A DNA stretch of 64,000 bases, from assembly GCA_963971305.1 (NCBI GenBank), contig OZ020317.1:10310001-10374000 (forward strand), given 5' to 3'. This DNA comes from Arcuatula senhousia. Taxonomy: Eukaryota > Mollusca > Bivalvia > Mytilida > Mytilidae. Numbering within the stretch: the stretch's first letter is position 1; each line of letters opens with the position of its first letter. Shown here in pieces: positions 11,585 to 24,400 of the stretch. The position numbers and the translations under genes are program-made. Below the pieces are notes generated by a model, which was not told the origin of the DNA, made no database searches, and worked only from the letters and a program-made list of their open reading frames with translations.

Positions 11585-11870
11585 TCAGACAGGTCTGAAG
11601 ACCAGGCGTGTTATTACCGTCGGGAACTATTGTTTCATTAGCAGCGGTAATCGACTCAGTGGTTTCAAAGAATCTAAGAGGCATCAATATTCGAGAGTCA
11701 AAAGTCCAATAGGGAAAAGATAAAACCAGTAAACATGAATAAGAACTGGACAAAAACACAAAAATAACTGAACAGTTATTAACAACGCGAATTCGAGTCG
11801 TAACACAGCTGCTCCGGAAGAGTAATAAGTTCCTGTTAGTTACAGAACACTCGTAGCCAAATAGCACATA
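11585..11870 (-). mobile_element. Retroelement family A 3'-end fragment
   Basis: Reverse-oriented family A blocks: attcgagagtcaaaagtcca, then attcgagtcgtaacacagct, then gctccggaagagtaataagt. The 95-codon minus-strand ORF here lies within the repeat. Confidence 0.65.
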
Positions 11871-11924
11871 TTATAGAAAAATACAAATACCAAAACAGAT
11901 ATAAAAAAACGTTAATTTGGTTAC

Positions 11925-12035
11925 GCCGTATATGCATATTTTTAGAAGTAACTCTCATCAGCAGCATTTGAATTTAAACATTGGAAGGTCACACACAAAA
12001 CATATTTAGCGAAAAGTACTCAATACTAAGAAGTT
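11925..12035 (-). repeat. Dispersed repeat family C
   Basis: Contains agaagtaactctcatcagca and aaacattggaaggtcacaca; a third copy within 5 kb. Confidence 0.6.
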
Positions 12036-12385
12036 CGAATTTGGGAATATTTAGAATAGTCAACTTTGCACAAAAACAACAACCATTTGCCTGTATAACA
12101 ATGCAATAAATATATATTTTTTCATTAAAAACATGTATAAAAACACAAGCAGGAGAAAAACAAAATGCAATCCATTACATTACGTTTAAGTTTAACTGTC
12201 AATATCCTTTAAAGTACAAGTTAATTAGGGAAAACAAAATTTGCTTTTAACAAAAAAATATATAGATTTTTTTTAAATGCCGTCAGATCCGTTGGTTAGT
12301 CTTTACTATGAATCGCTTAAAAACCTGTGTGAATTTTACGAAGACTTGCACTTAAGAAAATTACAGTTGTTTCCCTATCTTACAG

Positions 12386-12436
12386 GTCCGGGTGTCAGTG
12401 CCAAAGAAGAATGTTTACGACTCCAGCCATTTCAGC
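12386..12436 (+). CDS. GDNF-receptor-like gene, exon (model exon 1)
   Basis: Acceptor cctatcttacag, donor C|gtaaga. Reads GPGVSAKEECLRLQPFQ. The frame stays open 5' of the acceptor to a Met codon at 12277, so a longer exon is possible. Confidence 0.55.
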
Positions 12437-15400
12437 GTAAGATTGATAGTCCATCTTTTCTGTTTGTTTGAGTTTTCCTTATCTGTAGAATTAAATGAGA
12501 TGTGGTATAAGTGTACGCGACACAACCTTCATATATCGATGAAAAACAGTCAGTAGTCTTCATTTTGACAGGTGGTCGCTATGACGTTTCCGCAATAAAG
12601 TTTTCTCAATGTTAAGTGTCTAATTTTCATTCAAATATACTCGTTAGTTGTGTTACTATATTTATCCATATTTAGCAGAAAGGCTAACTGCATATCTAAA
12701 AAAATATATGGAAGGTGAAAAATATTGTTAGTATTGTTGCTTTTTTTCTGCAGTTAATCAGACAAACATGTAGGGTTTGTTTTCTATGACACATTCATAT
12801 CTTTTTGCAAAAGAATTCTTTTTGGTAGGTTAGAAAATTCCACATAAACAACAATAAAATGTTAAAAATTAATTCAACAATTAAAGATGCCCAAATTTCT
12901 TGGCATCAAATCCTAATTCCATGTCTTCAATGGCTCAAACAAAATAAAATTGGAACACATTGAATGACTTGGACAGAATGGTATAATACTTATATTTACT
13001 CATAAATGTTCCATAATACAATAGCTTTTATTTAATTTTCTATCTTTATTGGTTTATTTTAAATTGTACAGTTTGCTTATTATTTTTATTACTTTGAAGA
13101 CCTGTATAATCTGAAAAGTGCTGAAGCCTGTGAATCCAGTCGATCAAGTGAGCATAGTTGTTACTTGAACAGTTTTCAACAAATGATATAAAATCAAATT
13201 AAAGGCAAAGGTCCAAAAGGGCCTTTTTTGTCACACCCCTCTTCCCGTTTTAAGAAAAACTAACTCCAAATTAAATTATTACAATATCATTTAAGTATCA
13301 AGTAAGTTTTCTTTATGGCTATTATAAGCAATGTCTATATTAAACTATGGTTTACATTTTATAGAGGCCTTAAAATGGGTAATACAACAAATACAGAAAA
13401 AAATTGTCATGCTTATTTTGTTTTTTAATTGTCAGAGACGGTGTACACTGGATTTCTCAAGTGATTTACAATCATATCTAGATCAATGTTCAACTTTTCA
13501 GTCTAAGAGGGGCAAAATTTGGACCTTTCTGTATCCTGGACAAATGAAGGGCAAATGACCACAAACAGCAACAACAACAAAAAAAAGAAAAGAAAAACAT
13601 ATTTTTTTATATTCATGTATGTCCTAAATAACGATTCTTTTTACTGAATTTATGTTTGACCTTTGTGGATATATCTTACCTTTTCAATGTCTTTTCCTCT
13701 TGGACATTTGAGATTTATCATCCCAGTTTTGTATTTTTTATTTCCTTTATTAAACTACAATTAAATACAATATACATTAAGCTCTTCAAAAGGTTACAAG
13801 AGATAATATAATGTTAATTAAAAGGGCAGAAGAAGTTAACTTATATTCCGTTTTTTTTCAGTTTGGTTCTATCTAAATGAACTAACAAAAACAAACTGGT
13901 TATGCAGAGAAAACATAATAAGTGTTTTAAAAGGTATGTTATTGTACTGTTTGTTTTACAGTTTGTACAAAAATCACGATACTAGTATCTGTTTTCTTTG
14001 AAACAATATTTAGTAGCTTCCCCATTGAATAAAAATAGCAGTGCCCATCAATCTGATTAAGAAATTCTCCCTGATACCACAAATATTATAATCTTACTAT
14101 TTCGTTCATGTCGTTTGAAATGCCTGTACCAAGTCAGGACCATTGCAATCCACCAATTCCCCGGTATGGCTGATTCGTTTTTGTCATTTTCTCTGGACTA
14201 TGGGATTCATCATCCAAGTTCGGTAGTTTTGTTATTACCTTTATTAGAACTAAGCTAAAATTTATTGCGTGCAAAATTAGTATTTAATGTCATATACTTG
14301 TAGTTTTTTAATGTAAATTGTTTTACTAACCTACATTTAACATTGATACGTGACGGGGGGTGCGCGTCAACCCGCTGCTTGACATTGAATTCAATACTCA
14401 TATTGCTAGAAGTGACAAGTAATTCAATAAAATATGACCAATGAATTTTTAAAGTTCAAGTTCAAGTATATTTTTTGTACATTATAATTGACACATAACA
14501 ACAGATGATGGTTGTTTTCCAAAGTGATTTTTTTTTGCATTGTCTATCATATAAAGTTACCGTGATATTGTACAGATAGATTTAACCTTGGACGTGGTAT
14601 TTCTCAGTTTTGTGGATGTAAAACTGCTGCTTGGTCAGATGCTTACCATTCAGGTATATTAAAGTAATATCATTTAATTTTGAGATTTTATGCACATTAT
14701 CTCCCTTGGTGTATAATACACCAGTTTTAAGAAAATAAGGACCCTTTACATTTTTACACGACTAAGCATTCTGTATAGCCTAGAAAACAAGTGCTCAAAT
14801 GATACAAGGTTTAACTGTGTGCAAGGTGAGTGCATTAATCCCAAAACTCATTGAATGGTAAGTAATAGTACAACCATTTGCTGTCCCTCCCAGCACATTT
14901 TTATGAAATTGATAAATAGTTAGATTGTACCTTATTTCGTAAAATTGATTAATAATAACTGGGGTATATAACTAAAAAAATATTTTTTTATCTCGACAAA
15001 CATTATGAAAGTATAATATTTCAAACATTAGCAACGTGAACTCAAATTAAACCGATGGTGTTGTCCGAAGAGGTAAACAGTTCCTGCTTGCTATAGCAGT
15101 TGCACACCTGTCAGTTTGCCAAACGATAGAAGATAAGACAAAAAGATCAAAAGCTGAATTTGAATGATTGTTCATTACTGATATGTTTGTGTTAAATTAT
15201 CATTTGTTTTTCAGAGTTTCAGAATAGTTCAAGAACTCTAACTGGTATAAAACAAGGTAAGCCAATGTTGAACTCGTGTATACCTTCTTCCCCTGCATAC
15301 GGTGCTTATATTTCACAACTTATTCGATATGCCAGAGCTTGCACACATTTCACAGATTTTTTTATCAGACACCGATTTCTTCGTGACCAACTTTTGGAGC

Positions 15401-18400
15401 AGGGCTATATGAAAATAATTCTCATAGGATCCCTAATTTTTTTTTCTTCGTTATCAGCCACTAGTAGAAAAGTTAAATATTGAGTTAAAAGATATAGTGA
15501 TTTATTGTTTTAATTAGTGTTTGACTGGTCTGCTGTACTGACATGATCACCTCAATATCCCTATTGTGTCTCAAAACTATGTTGTGTTCTATGGTCATTA
15601 CCTGATCCTAAAATCGCAATGGAAGAGGGAGGTTGGCGCCATAAAACCTGGTTTAACCCACCATTTCCTTTGAAATGCCTGTACCAAGCCAAGGCCATTG
15701 AAATCCACCAAATCTCCGGTATGACTGATTCGTTTTTATCATTTTCTCTGGACAATGAGATCATTCAAGTTCGACAGTTTTCTAATTACCTTTATTTTAT
15801 TTCCAACTTTTTTCCTAATGCTGGCGTCACACTATCCCGATTTTGACCCCGATGGAAACACGATTATGGATATTTTCAAAATCGGGAGTGATCGTATTCA
15901 AATCGCGCTATTCGTGTTGCCATCTTTTACCATCGTAGCACCATCGGCTGAAATATTCCAACTTCGGGAGCAGCTTCGTAATGCCTTCCTAATTTTTTAA
16001 CATGTTAAAAAACTCCCGAAGGCTCGTGCGAAGGTCCTTGTTCGTGTTGTGTTCGTTAATCCATCCTTTCTATCGTAATGCCTTCGTGAAAGGATCTTCT
16101 GATTTCGTGTTGCCTTCTTAGTGTCGTCGGCTTAATTTATCTTACGATGGCGGCACGAATAAAACAAGAAGCTATCCGAAGGTGGTGCGAAGGAAACACG
16201 GCGTCGCAAAGACCTCGCTTTGTATTCGTATATCCATCGTAACTAATGTAATGGTATAGAGTAATGGCATGGAGATGGAAACACGGCACTGGTCAAAGCA
16301 GTACGATTTCTGAAGTAAAAAAAAATATCAAACGTGTCAAAAGTGCCTTATTGGGACATTTATTAATCCAGTTCAGTTAGGGGCGTGTTACAATAAATCG
16401 TTTAGAAAAAGAATAGTTAGTACATGTATATAGCTCTGTTTTTCCCCCTCATAATTAAAATGCAGCAGGAGGAAGACTTACAAGACAGCAGCTTATGATA
16501 CAGGTATCCTTATTAATTCTGTATTCATATTTTTTTTAGTTTCGAAAAATTGATAAAATAAATTAAAAAAATTGAAACTAGAATGATCAGTCTCAAAAGT
16601 ACAAGAAGAAAAGACAAAACAAAGCAAAGACAGTCTGGATCTAGAATCTTCTGACGCCTTTCTTTTCGTCCTGTTCTTTCCAGCCAGTCGCTTCCCTTTT
16701 TCGCGTCCTCGTCCAAGCTTTTGTGGCACCTTTTTAATACTTAAATTTCAATAACAGACATTTTAAACTTACTTTAGTTTTTATTCGTCCCCTACCCACA
16801 AGAGCCGAAGGAGACTTTAGGTTTGCACTCCGTCTGCCCGTTTGTGTGTCTGTCCGGCCCGGTCGTCTCGCTGTCACAATAATTTTTTTTGCACCTTTTT
16901 TAAACCTTATATATAGATATTAAACTTTAAACTGATTTTTGGTATGTGAGTCTCACCATGATGAGTTAAAGATCAAGTTAACGCGTTGTTCCTGTCCGCA
17001 ATTTTTTACAGAGTTAGGACCCTTTGAACTTTGGAATTTCACTGAAATATCAGTTTCCCTTACTTTTTTCTTAACCCTTAATTACTTTTTGGTATGTACT
17101 GTATGCCAGTTCACCATTACGGGTTACTGAGATCAAGTTTACATTCCGTTTCGGTCCGCAAATATAAACGGGACCTTTGGACTTAGACACCGGTATAGGA
17201 CCGGTAACGAAGTTATGTATTATAAGGTGGACACGCTTTGTTCAAGAATCGTTCGCAACAGCTAAAATTGTTGAACTTTCTACATAGTTACAACATATTC
17301 TTCTTGTTTTCAGATTATGTGTGCTTCGGTCAACTCACACGAACAAAACAAGATGAAGTAGCGTCATCTTTTCTGTTCTATCTTAACAGGCTCTACATAT
17401 TAGCTTTAGATCAAATGTATTATCTACTCTTACTGATCGACACCAGGGACAGCAGGGGTTTGCTAGGAGAGCCATCGTTTTAATTTGTCATCCATAAATA
17501 CTAATTAGAGGCTGCAAAGGACAATTTATATAGACTAAATTATATAATCTTATTGCAAATCGCGTTATTATATTTCATACTTCGTATACCCATCGTGATG
17601 CTTCGTAGACCAATCGTATGCTCAACACGACGTCGTACAGCCGTCGTATAAATTCGTGTCTCCTTCGATCTAATTCTCGACAAATCTTGATAACATCGTA
17701 ACAACTTCGTAATCGGTTCGCAGCTATTCGTATGTGCTTCTTTTCCGATCGTTTAGCCATCGGTTCTAACCGTATACCCTTCGGTTTTGGTTTTGATTTT
17801 TAACAAGTTCGGGACTAACTTCGCACGAAGTTGAAATTTTTACATTCGTGTGTCCATCGTATGTCAAAATCGGGACAGTGTGACGCCAGCATAAGGGATC
17901 AAACATTTACCATTTTATCTTTAAAACTATTTTGATTGATGATGGCACCAAATATTTAGAATTCTGAAGAAGGATTTTCGTCATATAAAAAAAGCTAACA
18001 ATATATAAGTATGGTCGGTCCTTTAATAACTTCTTTAAATATAATTTTCAACAATGCTATTTTCAGATTAAAATGCAAAATTCCAGGTATCACTCTTCAA
18101 TGGTGCAAACGAGACAGACAAATCATTTTTTTGGGGGGAACAAATATATACTTGTCTATGCTACAAGTAACCCCAAGGAGTTATTTGAAACAAACCGCTC
18201 GAAAACATGTAGATAGAGAGTCACGTGAACCATATTACAAAATTTGACGAAGCTAGAGATGAAACAAATTTAACTGTCATCCTATTTACAAATTAAAACT
18301 TATTTGATAAAAACAAATTACAACAAAGTTCCAGATAATAAATTTTCCTACGCTTGACGCTCGTTACGTCTATTCAAGACTCATCAGAGGCGCTCTACCC

Positions 18401-21400
18401 AAAATTTTCAAAATTCAATCATTATGTAGAGAATATGTGGAGCATTGAAAAATAAAACCAAAAACACCGAACAGGAAACCAAATTATGACTAGGATCAAC
18501 CTATGTCTGTGGATGGCAGGGTTTAGACAATTTTATAATTTACACAAATAATTACAGATTTGATGTGTTCTTCAACACAAAGGTATTTATGCTGGAGCGG
18601 GTTGAATTTTGCTACGTGTTTTGCGCGTTTTGTCTATTCAAGACTCATCAGAGTCACTCTACCCAATAAATATTTCAATATAAAGCTACTTTGCATAAAG
18701 TCAACGGAAGACAAATAGATGTGTTCTTTACATTCTTTTTTAATTATTGATGCTGCATTTACCAATAGTTTTCTGGGAATTTAATGAAAATATAACTTGA
18801 AATAAGTAAACAGTTTTTACTTAAATTCAGAAAACACAAAGTGATTAAGCATGCATGTTCCTGGAAAAAAAATGTCAACACCAACGAAAATCAAGATACA
18901 ATATTTGCAACTTGTTTTTTTATACATTACAGAATGTTTTGCTTATAGAGGATGCCAAGGTAGTATACGTTACTAAAACTTTATGAAAGTATCTCTTTTA
19001 TAAATGATAAGGAAACAAATAAAATCGATATTTTATAGAAATAAAAGATCTTGAATTATGTAAAATTTTGAAGTATCATTGGCAAACCTTGAAAGGGATA
19101 ATTTAACAATCAATAGGTCTTTGGTGAACTGTTTTGTAGAAAAAAAATATATTCGTAATTTAGATAATTCTGTCCACTAGTATTCATTGAAATGATACCA
19201 TATCCTTGGAAAGTCCTTTTAAGCCCTTGAAATGAAGAAAGAAGCACAAATGGGTCATTGTAACACCAAACGTCCGAATGGGCAAGGCAAAATTAGTCAC
19301 GACAATCGAACACATCACCAAAAAATAAAAACACAAAACTAAATAAAGATAAACAATTTTCTGATTTTGCTATTCCAATGTTTTCATTCAAATGCTGCTT
19401 CTTGAAATATCTATACACAGCATAACCAAATTAACCGTTTTATACCCGTTTTTTGGTATTGTATTTTAACAAAATCATCAACGCAATTGAACTCAAGTCG
19501 CGAAGAAAAGGAGGGAACTCATGTACTTAGATCGGTAAGTGGTACCGAATTATTGCAACACACCTAACACGTTGATACAATCAACTCGGAGAGTTGGAAA
19601 CTGTAAACGAGGACAACAAGCCCCTGTGGTAAATTCAAAGTCCTTTATTTGTCTTAAGTAAAATTCCTTGATAAAACACAACACTGTAGGAGAACTATAA
19701 CCTGTGTTATGTTGCAACTTGTGTAAGACGTGATGCTGTAACAAATCCCACAGAGGTAACAATAACAATCCAGCTGCAATAAGTACATGTATACTCGGCG
19801 AATTGTTCCAACACAAGATATGAGTTTGACGATTAGAAAAGTGAAGAGCTTTTTTACAGTCTACAATTAGGCATCGTTTATCATTTTAATCATTTTTTTT
19901 ACATTTAATAACGTTTTTCAGAGATACGAAGCTTGTATGAAAATGACGACTGTTCATTACACGAAACAAGTAAGTCGGATACATACCCATTTTCCTTCGT
20001 TTTCATCCTTATCATTTCCATTCCCATTGAGATTGGGTTGCATTGAACTCAGCAAAACTTTCGTATTTAATATGGTCAACGGTTTTTGAATATGTAAGAC
20101 CCTGTTTATTAACTAACATTCAAGGAATAGTTTTGTTTAAATCCAAATATTTATCCATTCATAAAAAGTACTAATCATTCTAACATAGGTCGGTAGATTC
20201 CTCCGCCATTAAAACTGACTGCCTTATATGACCAAGATGCGTCAAAAAGAGCGTCAAAACCTAACACACACACGCACACACACTAATGGAAAACAGCATG
20301 TTATCCTAAATGTGACCTTTGGTCTCTGATCTCTACTTGCAATTGGTATTAGAATAAAACTATAATGCATGTAATTATAAATAGACGATAATTATATCTG
20401 GAAGACGTGTTCACGACGCAAATAACATAAACAAACGGCAATTCAAATAATCCAAATTGTAGATAGCTAGCAGTCTTTAACGTGACCAGCGGTTGCTGCT
20501 TTTGGTCTTTCCTTGACCAATGGCTAAAAATACAATAAATAAGATCCAATACCAATCTCTGATTTATTTCAGAAAGACCCATTGATAGACATAGAACAAT
20601 TCTCACAAAATTTTCAGGGACAAAACAGAAGTTTTGCCAAGGATTCCTAGCTTACGCTGGGCACATATAAAAATGTGGCGGGTCAAGCTAGTTTCTTTTT
20701 GTCTGATCTTTCCTCTAAAGCAAAAAAAAATATTTATTGCTGAAACGTTTAATAGAGATTATATGAATGTATACATAGATCGGAATTCTTATGATTTTTA
20801 TATATAAAAAGTATATATGATAGAGTATATTTGAATGTCGGTAAAATAATGCGTACCTTTAACATATAATATCTCTAAATACAATACGTTCTTCGTGTTT
20901 TTTTATACGTACTTCAAATCAATTTTGCCTTTTCTTATCAAAGTATGATAACGCTTGTCTCTACGTCGAAGAAACAATTTTTGTTCTATTTAATCCAATC
21001 AAATACTATAAAAATATGGAATAAGTATACAGAGCATGTCTTAATACCAAGGAACAATATGTACTTAATTTCAATTTTGGAATGGGCTATCTGTACTATG
21101 GGATAACCTGTCTCTTCGTCGACGAAATAATGTTATTTTCTTAATTCTGTTTTTTATCAAGTTTGTCTCTGCATCGAAGAAACAATATTTTTTTCTGAAT
21201 TCTGTTTTCTTATCTATAGTTTGGCAGAGCCTTTCTGGTTGTCCGTCTGACATCCACATAGAAGGACAGCCTCACTCGTGCCAGGGAAACATTGTAACTA
21301 AACTATCAGGTAATGGTAATCTCCCTTTGCATATTACTGGTACAATAGATCCTTACATTTTACAAAACAGATAGCTTTATGCGAAAAAGTAAAAATTGCA

Positions 21401-24400
21401 ATGGTCCCATCTCTAGTAGAAGCTTTATTTAAAAAAATGGTGGGATGATCCAATTGTATGACGCTAAATTCGATCTCTTTGAATTGGGGTTAAAAAATGC
21501 ATATTTTATTACATTACATTTAGATGTATTTAGAAGTAAACCTTTTTCTCAAAGCACCAAAACATACTAATTGTACTTAATGACTTAATAAATATATTCT
21601 TATAGTTTAAATGCAATTACTGAAAGTAAGTAAATACATGCTACACAACATGGTCTCTTTTTCGGTCTATTTTCGACGATTCTTAAAGCATTAGGAGGGA
21701 AATTCAGTTTTATACTAGCTACTCACCAACCTTTCAATTACTAAAAGCATATTTATTTGTGTTTTAGTGGCAGATCAAAAAAGTGGTTGGAGCCACTCTT
21801 TTCCTTCTGTTTCGTTCTAATTTTGCGCATATTTTCGGCAAAATTTGTCTTGAATCCCCCTTTTGACCACAGTTGAAAAAATGTGGAATCACTCTTTTTC
21901 AAAATTTCTGGATCCGCCCTAGCTTCTAGTATTTATTACTCAGATTAAATACTTGGGATACATAAAATTAATGGCAGTTGGATTTTACATATGTGTTATG
22001 GTCTCATGTTTATTTACTCCATATCCTTTTATAAAATATTTATATTTCTATTTTTTAAGAAATCTACGATGGGTCTCTGGATCAGTATGTTAAAGACAGG
22101 TGTTTTTGTTATCCAACGTCTGGTCTTCAATCAGGTACGTTTTAACATCTGAAAGCTCCTTGTCTTGATTTTCATTTTAGTACATGAAAGGTGTCATTTT
22201 CACAAAAAAGGCATATTTGTTACCTAATAAAATGCCTTTGTAAAAAATACTTTCAATCAATATTTGCTGTAAGCTTAGCCATTTTCTTTTTGTAGAACAT
22301 ACAAAATGTGTTAAGCGACAAAAATACCTAAAACTCAAAGCTTACTCGAAGGGAATACCTAGGTTTATGTAAAAAATGTCAGTTCTCTTGCTATTTTTGT
22401 CTTTTTGTAAAATAGCAAATGATTACTGTTTATTTGAAAGCAATAAAATAAAAGTAAAAAAAATGATTACATAAGATTAAAGGGGAATGAAATGAATAGA
22501 TAACGGCTAGAATTGTCTGTTATACATTTTTATGACTTTACATGCATAGTGTTTTTACCATGTACAGTTTTGTATGAAGTTTATCTCATTTCCACTGTAT
22601 GGAAAGAGCGAAAGGGAAAAACGGTTGATTTCTGTGCCCCGGTGTAGTTTACTCCTGTGTCATTGTTGTATTATGGGTAAAACAGACTATTGTAAACATC
22701 AGGAAGACGAAAATATGTCATTTAGGTAGAAAAATAGATAAACTAGTGTTGCTAAGGTTCATTTGTAGTTTCTTACTTGTTACTCTATTGTTTTTTAACA
22801 AGTTTTAAATCAATAGATAAATAATGTAAGAAATATCGCAATGAAAAAACAAAAAGTGAAAATGTTGAAAATCGTATTATTCTTTGGTACATCTGTAAGC
22901 AATTAGTAAGTGTAAATATTCTTTATAATATTTTAGAACATATTCTACTTTCGAAGATTAGAAATTGTCCTCTCAAATGATTTTACAGCTGTGTTTAACT
23001 TATTAGGCGAATGTTTATTGTGTGCCCTGCTGCTATTAAGTTCTGTGCACGCTGTAGTTTATTTGAGAGCAGTTTTTAAAGTAGCGAAAGTTTATTTATG
23101 TGTTCTGATAAAACTTATCAGAATAGAAAAAGCCTTTAATTTATAGAAAAACCCATTTCTAAGTAGCAGTTTGCGATTTTAATCTTAACTTGATGGAATA
23201 TCTTATGAAAGGTTAACAAAAAACCTACAATAAGTAACTGATTTGTTGTTTTGTAAACACTCAATAAAAAGGGTTGAAGAAATGCTGTCGTTTATTTCCG
23301 AGTTCACGAATGTTGATTTCTGTGCAGCAAAAATTGTTGTAGTTTATTTCTGTGCTATTTATTTTTATTATAATTAATTTTTATTGTTTGATGTTATAAC
23401 ATGAATATGCTTTAAATACAAGCTAGAGGCACTAATGGAAATATTGTTTTTCAACTTCAAAAATATAATATGGATAAATTAAAATGCGAACATTGTGATT
23501 TTTTGACTGGCATATTCAACGACACAATTTTGCATTTTGTCCATAACCATCCCACGGAAAAAGTAAATATCAAAATTAGAGTGGATGAGAAAAAGAACAA
23601 GTTTAAACATTTAAAATTTGATTTGAGACCAGAAGATGTAATTTTAAATGGAAAAAACATTGTACCAGATGAATAAAAAACTTGCAATTACCGTTGTTGA
23701 CTTTGATGATGTTTTGGAACCCCCATTGTCTATTGAAGTTGAGTATAAAACTGTTAGTGTTATTGTTCGGAAATGTTATTTTGAAATGTAATCATAAACA
23801 AACCGAATACTGTATAGCAGGAAATTATCGAGACAGTTTTATTTTGCGATTTTCGCACTGACATTGCTGCACCTAAATTGAAAAAAATACTAGGCGCGAT
23901 ATGTGTCCTCCATTTTAGACTAAATGGACATTACGATTACTGTGCAAATTTAAGACCGTGTTAACTAAAACTCAGTAGTCCTTCCAGGAAAAGCAAAGAC
24001 GGTGCAAAAAAAAAATCCCAGGTTTACAGCCTACAAAAATAACTCAATACATACTATTCTATTCTATTCTGTATAAATATAGATTTTATCACCAATTAAT
24101 TTTTTCGTGCTTTGTTTAAAAGAGCTTTATATATTATTTTTGTAGTTTATAAGTAAAACATTAGATGGTTTAGACAGGAATTGTAAATGAACACTTGTTT
24201 TAAAATTATCCTGGGCCGTGTTAACGAAGCTGTCCTAGGATTAGGACATGTCTAAGGATGGTCTTTGGACATGTCTCGGTCCTAAGTCGTGTTATTGAAG
24301 GCATCCTAAAAATGGCACGTCCTAAATTTGGTCCGTAATTAAGGTTGTAAAAAATGTTGTCCTAGGACCATCCTTGTGACTTTAAATTTAAAAAAAGTGT

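Noticed and set aside
12752..12768. Tiny segment between tttttttctgcag and gtaggg as an exon
   Set aside because: It ends in phase 2, unlike every other exon of the gene, and would break the frame.
18011..18247. 78-codon ORF with an Ig-like look (LKCKI...LQWCK)
   Set aside because: The acceptor before it (ttttcag at 18061-18067) gives a stop in the phase required by the neighbouring exons, and no donor fits; the resemblance is too weak.
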